Of a stretch of DNA of 64,000 bases, positions 24,301 to 37,900 are shown in pieces. Source of the stretch: Cranoglanis bouderius (taxonomy: Eukaryota > Chordata > Actinopteri > Siluriformes > Cranoglanididae); contig CM042565.1 in assembly GCA_023630585.1 (NCBI GenBank), positions 14,584,513-14,648,512 on the forward strand. Direction: 5' to 3'. Below the pieces are notes generated by a model. The model was not told the origin of the DNA. It did not search any database and saw only the letters and a program-made list of their open reading frames with translations. The position numbers and the translations under genes were made by a program. Position 1 is the first letter of the stretch. Every line of letters starts with the position of its first letter.

Positions 24301-27175
24301 GTTTATGTGTACTTGGCAAGAAAATGAGCACACAGGAAAACTCCACTAATTCTGAGGAACATCACCCTGGTGGTCGAGAATATAAGGAAGTAGAAAATCA
24401 ATTTATGTATCTGACTGTAATTCTTCATTCAATGTTAATCTTTATATTATATATTAATAAGAGTCAACATAGTGTCTCTAGACTCTCAGAAAGTACCAAA
24501 GATAAAGTGTTTAAAGATAAAGTGCTATCTTGATACATGTTCCAATTATGAAGTGTAAAAACATTCAGTAGATGTAGAAGACTTTTTTTTTTATAGTTGC
24601 AAATACTATATTATTTGTTATTAATAGCTTACATTTTTTATTTTCTCCCCAACAATTTTAACAGTCTCGGTTATAAGCAAAGGTAACAATGTTAAGACAT
24701 AACAGTGAGATGTGTGAGGAGTTACAGTTTTGGCTCATATCTGCCTCATGCACACAAACAGACTTGTTCTAAATGACTCACATAGCCAGTAAACTGAGTA
24801 AGTGTGTAATCATATCCTGGTACTGAAATAAAATGCCTTTACATTTTCACAAGGCCAAGTCGAAATAGACAACACGATTAGAGACGGCCCTAATCAGAAA
24901 CACATTCTCTTACTTTAACAGTGCTATGAGACAGCAGAAACGAATGCCTTTGAAAAGAAGAAGGGATCAGATATCGACACTGACTGTTAAAATAGAAAGA
25001 AGAGACATGGGGAAAAGGACTAAACAAACAACAGCACAGCCTTTGGGTGAATTCTCTAATCTGATTGGTGGTCAGAAGGTGTTGATTAATTTTCTATAAG
25101 AGCAGCTCTGACAGTCGTGCAGCTGCAAATCACAGGATTATATTAATATATATTCGTTCTAATATGTATAATTTGTTATTATGTTAAAAAAAACAACAAC
25201 ATATCTTTCATATGCTGAAGTTTTCGGTAAGAAGAAGGTTATTTAACATTTATGTAAGGAGTCTCTAGTGTTAGCGCTTCATAACAACAGTTTTCCTCCA
25301 TGGGGAAAGTCTTCAGGATTTTAAATGTTCTGATCTGTCTTATTATAATGAACTAATTTGTCTCGTGGACATTCCACAACATTAAACGTAACAATAAATG
25401 GATAAAACATATGACATGCCATTCACTATTACATTAAAAATTGTAATAGTTGACAAATTGCTGAGAATTAAAAACTTTGGGACACGCTGTTATTTCAAAA
25501 TAATCAACTTCAGGGTCGGTATCAGTAACTCCAGTCTGACATCACACCACCCCGTCATTGGTTATTTTCCTATAACAGCATGCCCTCAAGTGTTTAATTC
25601 CTTACTTAATCCTGTGTATTTCAGCCTGAAAGGATAAACAATGCTCCCTGACACCAAACAAAAATATAACGGCTACAGATTTCTTCTCTCTTTTTTTTTT
25701 TTTGCCACCGAGTCCAGCCGTCAGTCTATCCATACCCTAGATGACGCAGACAAACGAGGATTTTGTTTCTGCATTACCTTTTCACTACATTTTCGTATGG
25801 TGGAGGTCAGTTCACTCACTACCATATCTATACACTTCAGGCAGGGAGACTTCAGCTTTTGGATCAGCTTTTTCACTATGGCCTCGAAGGCCAGATCGGG
25901 GGTAAACAGGCCCGTCCTGTAGAGGAGGTGGGGTGGTACAGCACAGGACAGAGATAGTAGAGAAGGAGGGGAAAAAAGAGGTGGACGGATGGAGGGAGGA
26001 AGACAGAAGCATGAGGAGCAAGGAGAAAGAACAAAAAATGGAGAAAAGGCTCACACAAATAATAGGAAAATAGAGGGGGAAAAAAAGTGGAGCTACGCAA
26101 AATGAAGGGGAGAGAAGAAGAGGTGAGGAAGGAGAGAGCAGGTTCAGGATGGAAGGACAGATAAGACAGCACAGAGGAAAGAAAAGGCAAGTGAGACATT
26201 TAGTTTCTCTTTAAGCCATTCGTCAGAGGGCTCGAGCCAAGATCTCCCTCCCACAGAGAGAGAAAGAGGGAGAGGAAACCTCAGCCTGCTGTCCACGGGC
26301 CAACAGCTTGAAGCCAGGAATAATTTAGACTGTAGCGTCGCACACTCACGCCAGTCAGAGACCCTCTACATTCCGATCTCCATGACCCCAACCTTACAGC
26401 TGACCACCAAAACCAGAGCCAGTCTATTACGTCCCCACTGGAGCAGTGAGAACTCTTACAGAGTGCTGACACAGCTTTCCGGCGGCTGTTAATCTGGGTG
26501 GTAGTCTTTGGTTTTGTAATTGTAAATGTAAAACGAGGAGGGGAAATGCAATTCTTTTGCATTTTCCTTACAGTTCGCATAACCACGTCACTTAAAGCCA
26601 CGCATCTGTTAGCTGAGAGTTATTATACTTATTCTGACTGACGTAAATTTGCATCGCTACAGTCTTTCAAGCCGGTGTCTGGGCGCTTAAGTCTCAATGC
26701 TAGGTATATACCATGGCTAACACACAAACCTTATCACAGCATAATATGCTTTCATTTTTGTATGATAAGCAGTTAAAACCCTGATTATTAATTTGCAATT
26801 TAAACTCAAATTTTCAATACAGGGCTGGGCCATATGGCAATAAATATTATAATTTGGAAATAATATTAAGACATAATATACATAATATATATAATAATAT
26901 AGACATAATATATATAATAAAATATAATATATATTAATATTAATAATATATAATAAAATGCTAGCATGCCACACCAAAAGAATTTTAATTACACAATGCT
27001 TAGCCTAATAGCTAGCTTGCTAGTGAAAATTTTAATTCTTTTATTAAAACACCTGTGTGTACCTACAAAATCAATTACACAATATAACTTCTCATAGCTA
27101 CCATGCTAGTGGACCTACTGGTGTTTTTTTAATTATTATTATTATTTAAAAAAATAAAAAAATAAAAAATAAATA

Positions 27176-27262
<87 letters not shown>

Positions 27263-30200
27263 ACTAATGAAGTTAATTAACAGGCTACTGGGTTTAATTA
27301 CATAATGTAGTAGTTAGCCTAATGTTAGCTAGCATGCTAGCGAAAATGGCTACTGGTTTTCATTACACAGTGTAAGAGTTAGCCTAATGTAAGCTAGCGC
27401 AAGCTAGCTAGAACATACTGGTTCTAAGTACACTATATAATAGTAGACCTAATGCTAGCTAGTGCCTTCTAGCTAGTGACTAAAGGTTTAATTTCACAAC
27501 ACTTAACCTAATGTTAGCTAGCATGCTAGCGAATCTGGTAACTGGTTTTTAGTTAGCCTAAATGTTAACTAGCATGTAGGACAACCTACTGCTTGTAATT
27601 ACAAAGCTAATGATAGCCAGCACTGGAGAACATACTGGATGTAATAATTACACAATATGATAGTCAGCCCAATAATGCCAGCTAGCATGCTAGCGCAGCA
27701 GGCTATTGGTTTTAATTACACAATGTAATAGTTAGCCTAATATTAGCTAGCATCCTAGTGAAACAAGCTACTAGTTTTAATAGCATGATAGCTAGCAGGT
27801 TAGCAACCTTGGCTACTGGTTTCTACAATATATAAGTTTAATGTTATCTAGTATGGCTGGCAGATTACTAAATAATTCTAGCTGGTTTGCTGGTATTATT
27901 TAATTCCATGATATTACATTCAGAGTAACTTTAGCTAGCATGTTAGGGAACTTGGATAAAATCGTTACTGCTGGAAAGACTTTAAATTTAAAGTCTACAA
28001 AAGTAAATGGTTTAAATGTCATTTTTAATTGTATTTTTGTCTAATCACCTGGGAGTAGCAATGGGAATAGAGTTGGTCAGTGATACAAAAAGTACATTAT
28101 TTATCACAATTTCATTGTCGTGTCGTCATATCGCCCAGCCCTGTTTTAAATATCAGAAACTGTCCCTCTTCTTCTTCAGTTCCACCTAGCAGTCAAACTC
28201 CAGCACCCAGATGTTTCTACCCAGTGCAGGCAGCCGTTTCGCCATTCTTCTAATTTCTGTCCAAAACCTACAACCAGGTACACAAACACACTCACACACA
28301 CACACACGATAGCCATTGCCCCTCTGCAGCCCAGCGACAGGGCCATGGGTAGGCGACGGCGAGTTTAGGGGGAACTGGGACACATCATGACCCTCCACCA
28401 GGGCTTTACCTTCTTGGTACACTGCCTAACGGTACTGACTAGCTCAGAAATGACCATGTCCACGCATTTCTGGCAAGGCTCTTTAATCTTCGCGATCTGC
28501 CTTTTCACAATGGTCTCAAAGGCCATGTCCGGGGTGAAGAGCCCAGTTCTGCCCGTCAAAAAGGAAACAGACAGGTCCGAGGGTGAAAAAAAAAAAAAAA
28601 AAACAGAAACAAAAAGGAGGAGGGGGTGAGAGAAAAAAGGAGAGGTTGGGCAGAAAGAAGAGTGTTAATATGATTTAGTATGATTTATGGTTTAAGAGTA
28701 ATAAGTCAGGAAAACGTCGTTCATAAAATACATTAGCACTTCGAAATAAATAAGTGGATTTTCACTCTTGCAATCCAGACACTGTGACTCTGTCTGTTCC
28801 CAACTATGACTAACAAGAAAAAGAATGTTTAGTCATAGAGGACTCTCAAAATGTCCCCAGCTGTCCCATAAAACACAATGATATAAGGAAGAAAATCATT
28901 TGTTTTATAGGAATAACTGCCTATGGTGGTGTTTAGGAGATTAGTCAGTTCATTGTCTGGTTTCTATCCTGTCCAGTGATGTTTTCTGATACATTTTTAA
29001 GTCAGTTACACCAGACAGGTAGAATCCACACACAACCAGCCCAAGGTTAGAGTGAGACAGGTTAACGATAAAAAACAAAACAAAAAAAAACACAAAAAAA
29101 ACAACGCCAAATCTAATCACAAGCTCCTCTTCCTGGCTCACAATTCATAAATATCGGTTTTAAGCAGGAGTTAAAACGAGACTCGAGGAGCCGTTGTGAT
29201 TAGGTTTTGCGATTAAATTAAACTTCGAGGACAGACAGGTCTAAAAGACGGACAAAACAGTGATTCGAAGTTGAGGGGTGGTGGAAAGAAGACGTGCCTG
29301 ATGCCGTGAATGTTCTTGATGGCGTAGCTGATCTCCTTGCGCAGCTCCTTTTCATCAAACTCCATCTACAGAGGAAGGGAGAGAGTGAGTACAGAATTTT
29401 ACAGATTTATTTTTTTGTCTGTTTAACTTCAAGAGAGAGTCTGCTGAGGGAGCGACTGTTCTGCTATAACGTAAGTTATAAGAGGAGCTAACTTGTTTCA
29501 GACATTCCACAACATTAAATGTAACCATAAACGGATAAAAGGTACGAAATCAGTGATCAATGACGAATTAAGAGGAGTGGTCTAAAAGGAATAAAACATA
29601 TCAGGACAAACTTTGGGGTGGAAACAGTAACTTTGCTTTGTGTCAGGACTCAAATCACACCAACTATATTAAGATTTATGTACTTGTTTATAGATTTTTA
29701 TAAACGTTTCTGTAAACTTGACCCTAATTTTTTAGCTTCTTCGGCTTGGAAGCCTCGGTGCTCAGTCCTCAGTAATAATGTCTTGACTGATCAACTACAT
29801 TTTCAATCAGACATTAGACTACTAAGAAATGATACTTTTCCTGTGGAGTAAATCATTTTCCCTGTTACATAAATTATCACAAAGAAGGAGATCAATACCA
29901 CAATCGTATTACTAATCACTTTAATCAAAGCACCAACTGATCTGATACTTAATAATTAGATCCAGCATTGTTTCAGCTAGTAATAAGAAAAGGATGCTTC
30001 CAAGAATCCTTTTCTCTCTCTTGACTCTTGACCACTTCCTGTTTAGCCGCTTCAGACAGAGTGTTTTATTGTACGTCTATGTGTGTGTTTGTGTGTGTGT
30101 GTGAGTGTGTGTGTAGTTTTTTTTTTTTCCCAGTAAGCAGGAGGTGAATGTTTTACTCATAAAGCCTGTACTCATGGCCAGAGGGAGGCGCGAGTCTGGA

Positions 30201-32915
30201 CCATGACTCATTCTTTGGTCGCTAAGCGATAGCAACGTGACCCACGATGCTCATCCAGAGCACTGCATTATAGAAAGGCTGAAGGTTTTTTTTTTTTTTT
30301 TTTTTTTGCTGTCTTATGTAAACAAACATCAGTTGTAAAATTCAGGCTAATATCGTTTTGGGAATCACAATAAAAATAAAACTGAAAATGACATCAAATG
30401 CATGAACAGTGCTCATTAAATATGAAGAGCGTAGCGTATTTATGTCTGTATGTGATCTTCACACACCTTGACCAGTTCGAAAGGGAAGCGTTCGTGGAAG
30501 ATGCGGTTGATCCTCGCTCCGCCTGAGAGCTCGTAGGTCTCGATCTGATCACCCGAGCCCTCGATACGCTTCTCAAAATCCACAGAGAACTGCTGCACCA
30601 TCCTGGAGAGACAAGTCAGTGAAGAAGATGTGAAAATGCTTTAAATGTATACAGAAGAAGAACTACAGTCCCTGGAATATACTATGCTCACAGAAGATTG
30701 ATAAATAAACTACTCAAATTCTCATACAGGTCATTTCCAGGCTTGGTCCATAACCTCCAAAAGTTCCTTTATAGTTAGGAACCATTTTATTGTGATCACG
30801 TTTTGGGGCTGTTTTTTTTTTTTTTTGGTTCCTTTCAAGGTTTCTTTCTTACGTCATTAGAAGTCTAAATCTAGACTCAGATTTTTGCATTGCTGCAGTA
30901 GAGTATTTGCATATCCTCTGCATGTTTGTGTACATGTATAACGCTGAGCTACTGACTGTAACAAGGCCTTGGTCTTGCGAGACGGGTCATCCGGGCGGAA
31001 GTTCTTGTACTCCTCCACCTCTTTCTCGATGGACAGCAGCTGGCTCTGGAGCTTACTGCGCAGTCCGGGCAATGTGTCTCGGATATGATTGGTTAGTTGC
31101 TGTGAAAAAAAAAAAAAGAGTGAGGGTTACACGAGTTAGGGTTACACAATTATTATTTTTTTCTTCAATCGATTAAACATAACTGACTGTGATCTTGGTC
31201 AGCTTAGCTAAGGTTAAGCTGAAGTTAGCGAATTAGGTGTTATGAGATGTTTATTATAAATTCAGTCACAAGCTTCCTGTTCAAATGTGTTAACTGTCTG
31301 CCCCATCACAGCTCACTCTAAACACTTCGGGGTCTCAGCTTTCTGAAAACACTTATTTATTTGTTTGTTTGTTTGTTTACATACTAACTTTGTTTCTTAC
31401 CTATTTACTTATCGACTTATTTATTTCCTTACTTATTTACTTGCATACTTACTTACATACTTACCTATCTAGTTGCTTACTCACTTACGTACTTACATAC
31501 TTACTTATTTACTCACTTGCTTATATATCAACATACTTACATGCATACCTACCAACTTATTTGCTTATCTACTTACTTGCTGGCCTAGTAATTAATTAAT
31601 CAATTTGTTTGTTTGTTTGTTTGTTTGTTTATTTACTCACTTACTTACCTCCTTACTTCTCTGATTACTTACTTCCATATTTATTTGGTTACTTGCTTTC
31701 TTACTTGTGTACTTACATACTCACTACATGTACTACATACTTATCTATTTAGAATCTAATTGTGTTTATATTTCCCCTTTAAAGCCACTCTTTATTAGTG
31801 ACCGTCTATTTCTAATATATAATAATACTAATACCTAATATGTATTACAGTATTTAAGTAAATAAGTCATTTCTGCTACATAGTGTGCATCAGATCAGAT
31901 TAGATTAGATATTACATAACATGTGAAAATGATCATGTTTTCACAGCAACACTTGTGACCACAAAGAAATTAGTTTTTAAAATGTAAGAGGTAATAATCC
32001 CTAAGTAATTAAATAAGCACTTTGTTATTTTATTTATTCATAGAGACTTCCAAGCACTTCTGTAAGTCGCTCTGGATAAGGGCGTCTACCAAATGCCGTA
32101 AATGTACACGGAAATGTAAATGTAATAACGGAGTACTTGCAGATGACATTATTTACATACTTGATGACTTAATATGTAAGTATAGAGTAACTAATGTGGA
32201 AAAAATGTGATACTGTGGTGTTGTCCCAGTCCTGGAGACTCTGTCTTTCCAGCTAGAGCTGATGAGATTCGTTTCGCTTCTCTGCGAACAGCTTCCTCTC
32301 ACCTGGTTGAGCACTTTCTGCAGGTAAGGTGTTCCCATACGATCTGCCAGGTGTCTGTACGCAGGATGCGACAGGAAGAACTTCCTCTCAGCAGCCATAG
32401 CAGCAGTGATGTCCTTCTTCCCATCAATGTCTTTCTGACTGCGGTTCACCACACCGATGTAACCTAATGCAGACACATGAACACAACAGTATTAAGATTA
32501 TTATTATTTTTTTAATATATATATATTATTACTGAAAGAATGCGTAAAGAAAAAGTGAACTGGAAGACAAACACGCACATTTCCTGTTTAATGTCTATCA
32601 AGCATTCAAGCATTTCTTCCCTGAAATAGACCCTTTAGCTTGTAATCATATAAGATATGCTTTGCGCGTTGTGGTTTTGCATGTTACATGAGTGAGTCAC
32701 AGACGCTGGGAAGGTAAAGACAGTGCATGATGGAAACAAATTTAGAAAACATCCCAGCGCTGCCCGAAACCAAGTGGAAAAATGGAACGTCAGCATAATG
32801 CATTCAAGGGTTTCCCATAAATATGTTTTATTGCTAAGCGAAGAATGGAACAGAGGTTTTTTCCAGATGTGTCGCTGAAATCAAGACATTGTTTTTTTCA
32901 TCTTACCCATGGGTG

Positions 32916-32946
<31 letters not shown>

Positions 32947-34136
32947 TCTTTCACATTTTCTCTCACTCTCTCTCTCAAATCCTCATTTTCCTTCTTTCCT
33001 TTATTTTCCTTCTCTCTGTTCCCCAGCCTTACAAAATATCCAACACTTGAGTGGTGCGGTGAGTTGCTCAACCTTTAACCACTAGAGGGCAGCACTGAGC
33101 GGCCGGGGGGTGAGGGCTGTGTGTGTTAAAAGTACGTATGTAGCGAAGTAAAAGTACATTTCTGTACTTAAAAATGTATAAGTATGGCCAGTTAAGCCTA
33201 CTCATAAAAGTAAATTGTTTTTCAAAAAGTTACTCAAGTAAATGTAACAAAGTAAATGTAGTGCGTCACTACCCATCTCTGCAAATATCAAGAGGAAAGA
33301 GCTGCCCTGAGGTCAAAACACAGTATAACAGTCTGTTTTTTCTTCTTCTACATGTATAAGAAAACTAAACATAGTTTATCACTTCATGTAGAGAATGAAT
33401 CTGATTGAGATATTGGTTTATTTTCACTTTCCTGCATAACCCACAGTTCTGTGCTGATTGTGATGCACTGGGATTTAACCCTGGCTTCATGACTAACTAA
33501 AGAGAGCGGTGCGGCGGCGCTTTAATCCTTTAGCCTGTCCAGCTCTCAAACCTCCTCACCAGTACACTCTTCTTAAACTTCCAAAGCACTTTCATGCTAA
33601 TACCTCTGTCGACTTCATCGTGCCCGTTATCTCACTCTTTCTAACTGTCGTATAGCCGCATTGCATTCTGGATCTTTGAGTCAAATTAATATTTGCAGCA
33701 TCCAGGATTTCTCATTAATATGACGTTGAATGGCGCTGGAGAAAAGGAGCCGTTGCTCTTTTGTGTTTGGGAGCTAACTGCAGAACCTGAGGGTTGGCAT
33801 AACCTTCGTTTGAGATGGCTGAACTTTCTGTTTTGCTATTAAACACCACTGCGACTGCGCTAGCGTTAACAGTGTCCATCCGTGACATCGGCCTAGCACA
33901 CAGCTACTAACGTCTCACAGGATTAGCTTGAGAACCACTAAACACGTCACAGAAATAACAATATAAACATGTTTACTGTGTTTCAAGGGTGGAGTTTTCT
34001 TTTAACAGGCCCCTGTTTTGAAACTCTCACCTCGGCGCAGTGGTAACAGCTTGTTTTCCAGAATATCTCGAGCGTCTGTTCCTTCATCCATCAGATCCAG
34101 TTTAGTGATCACACCGATGGTGCGCAGACCTGCTCA

Positions 34137-34179
<43 letters not shown>

Positions 34180-34904
34180 GTATGAAATGACTTCAAAGGT
34201 GTGAATATACATTTAGATTGCTTTAAAAACTGCTTCTAAACATTTAAAAAGCACTTGTGAGAACTTGCAGTTTTATGCATTAAATATAGGAAGTGCGATA
34301 TATACATATCTATATTGCGCTTAATATTAATCTCTTGGAAAAGCAAGACTGAAAATGTTTGGCCATGAAACTATGCAAAATATGCTTTTAAATGATTTCT
34401 ATAAATAACATTCGGACAAACTGTAATGTCAAAGGCTGACCATTGGATGTGTTGAAAGAACGAACTTCATAACATGCAAATGAGTGACTATTTATTCATT
34501 TATGACCTAATTTCCATATGTTTATACATAATTTATATGAGTATATTGCTATTAATACTAATCTTTTGGAAATATATCGTACACACCTTGCGGATCCACT
34601 TCTTTTGCAATCTTCAGAGCGTCTGAGTTGGCGAGGTCGGAGTTAGCAGGAGATACAGCCAGCAGCAGGCAGTTCTCCTTCGTAACAAACTGCATTAGCA
34701 TGTCCTTGATTTGGTGCTCGATGTCCGTCGGCTGGTCGCCGACCGGCACTTTAGTCATTCCCGGCAAATCCACCAGAGTCAGGTTCAGTACTGACGGAAA
34801 AGTGAGTTGAATTCAGATGTGAGTTGTTTGGCTGTGGCCAGTCTGTTCACTTAAATGATTCTTATTTTCCTTATTTGACTCATTTGATTCAGATTTGTCA
34901 GCAA

Positions 34905-34993
<89 letters not shown>

Positions 34994-37900
34994 TTCTGTG
35001 TACAGCATTCTTAGAAAGCTTTAGAAGCTGAAAACCTGGGTGTGAAAACTCGACCCTTTCTTCTCACGGCTAATCAAATGTAAATGAATTAAATAAGGAA
35101 TAAACTACTTTTCTATAGGAAAATAATCATCAACAATTCAGTACGATGTGGCCTGACATGATGCAGAGTTACTATTAGCTGTTACTTACTTCACAAATGA
35201 CACATCATACTTTTTATCCATTTATAGCTAGATTTAAGGTAGGGCTGGGCGATATATCGATATTATAACGATATTGTGATAAACGATTATGTGATACACT
35301 TTTCTGAGATATCGTTGGTATGTTGATGTATTTTTTTTTTTTTTACATTTTTAATAATTACAAATTAAACGGTACTGAATGGATGCTGTTGATTTGACGT
35401 AATAATTTGTTTTTATTTAATCTATCTTTGTCTTTTGTAGGCATCAAAGAAAGTTATCTTCAAACTCAGTTTAACATTTTTATTTATTTATTTTTATTTT
35501 ACTACTGATTTGCAGACAGTTTGTTAGCTAAATTATATATTGTGATACACACCGTGTATTGCAGAAATGTCCTCAAGTATCGTGATATGATACTTTTTTT
35601 TGTCATATCGCCCAGCCCTAATTTAAGGCTGTGGAACTTCCATAAAACAAGTCAGTCCCCTTTTTTTCTCATATTAATTAAGTAGTATGACTGACTAAAC
35701 AGATTGTAATAGCTATGTGCGCTGTTTTTTCACATTTTATTCATCAAGAAATTTTACATTGAACTCTAGCTTGGTATAATGTAATATATGGTGTTCAGTT
35801 CATTTATGTGCAGCCTTAACAACCAAATTAAAGGTCAAAGTCACTTACTCTGCCCTTTTTAACACTTATTAGATAAGAAACTGACGCTAGAAACGTCAGT
35901 CTCGTTGATTTTAATGACGCACTGCAGTCACATGATGGATGTCTTACAGAAAAGGTCAGTTTGAGTGAAGGTCAAGTGTTAAGTCAAATAAACTAGAAGC
36001 GCAGTTCATGTTATTTTACAATATGATTAAAAGATTATCCTGCTAGTGTTATAAGGCTTTAAAACCTACACAACATACACAGAGAATAGACACAGTATCT
36101 CACCATTAGGGGAGCAGACACGCAGGTTAATGGGGACTGGAGAAATGCCTTTATTCTGCCCGGTGACACGATCCGTCTCTGCCTCGATCTCCTGCCGCAC
36201 CTCATCAAAATCTGTAAACTTCTTCCCCTTGCAGTGCAAGAACTCTGCATACTCTATATGCAGAGGAAACGAGTAACAATATGAGAAACGAGTGAATAAA
36301 ATCTGAACGAGGTTACCAGCTTGTATAATTGACAGCAAAATACAATTCAAATATAAATTTTTTTTTAAAAATCTGAAAAAAATACATCATGTACATGTAT
36401 AAGACATGCATTTGGTTGGAAAATTTATACCAGATTGCACGGAAAGACATTTTCTTCAATGATGTAATGATTCATACTGAAATATTAATCACGTTCTGTC
36501 ATTTTATTGGTTGATGGCATTATGTTTGAGTTGTTTTCTCACCATTCTTTCAGCATTCAAAGTGTCACACCCTGGTTCATAAATATTCAAACCAGATTTT
36601 GACAGCTGGGTTTTTCTTAATATCTTGAATATTTAATATCATGAATATAAAAGTAAGGGATTTTTAAAATAAAGTCTGACTGTTGGATGTGCTATCACGT
36701 TAAATGGATTTGTTGAAAGCGTGCGGTTAGCAATTAGTGCATACAATCTATTACCTCATTTGCACACTGTAATGCATATTTCATCCTCTCTTGCAGCATT
36801 TGCATATATTGTTAAATGTTAAAAGAATAACATTTGTGTAACGCAGAAATTCTCGCCTTTACGTATATTTTCATTCTGATATGACTAAAGAAAAGAAAAC
36901 AAGAAAATTAAGCTGTGGTACTTCCAACGTACACTAGATGGCAGTGTTGAGAAACAAGAATCCCTGATAGCTTGTTGAAATAAAGCAATTTAAAGCATGC
37001 CTATTAAATTCTTTTAATGCTGTAGAAATCATTCGTTGTAATTTCAGTCCCTACTGATATTTCGTCCCTACACACAAGCACTGGTGCAAAACTTCACATA
37101 TGAGTACTATCTTTAGAATCAAAAAAAGGAAAAAAAAAGATGATAGAGTTGAAATGAAAGGCTAAAGTGTATAAAATTTCAGGACTATCTGTCTGTCTCT
37201 TTATCCTACGTTTTTTTTTAAATCGAGTGTTGCTATAAGGAAACGGGGACAGATCAGCACTTAGATGCGTCATCTCCCCAGAGGCCCGAGAGGCTGATGA
37301 GAGTGCGGTTGCCATGGCAGCAAGCTCACCTGTGGGGGAGTTGATGAGCTGCAGGACCAGAGGGCGGCGTGTGACGATGCCCGAACCGCGGGGAAGGAAG
37401 TCCCTGTGACGCAACACACACAAAGTCAGTGAGTAACAAAAAAATACACAAAAAACACCCACACTGCTGTCCTGCATAATTTTTTAGAGCAGCTCTTCTA
37501 TTTTCTAATTTCTAATTATTTGGGCGAATTGTACGATCAAGGGGTAAAGCAAAAGTGTATGGGTATTGAAGGGACTGGTTTTTTTTATTCAAATACAATC
37601 TTAATGTCTGATTTAAAAATGATATATCTGATTGTCCGCCATGATGGATTCAAAACTCATCACCAGTCTATGCTGCCATTTTGGAAATGTAAAACCATTG
37701 AAAAATTGTAATCTCTTTATCTCTAAGATACGGTAGCAACAGGATTAAAGTTTACTATAAAACTTAAACCCAGGATTAAAATTGGGTTCAATTTAGTCCT
37801 TTTTTTTTAAGGTTTACAGTTTTGCACAACTGGAGGAATAGATAAAATTGCATTAAATCCAGGTTCAAGTGCTTCTTTAGTTTGAGACAGTCGCTGAGTC

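Noticed and set aside
37094..37477. 127-aa minus frame containing DFLPRGSG
   Set aside because: Only the 74-nt exon 2 inside it is coding. The rest is intron read-through.
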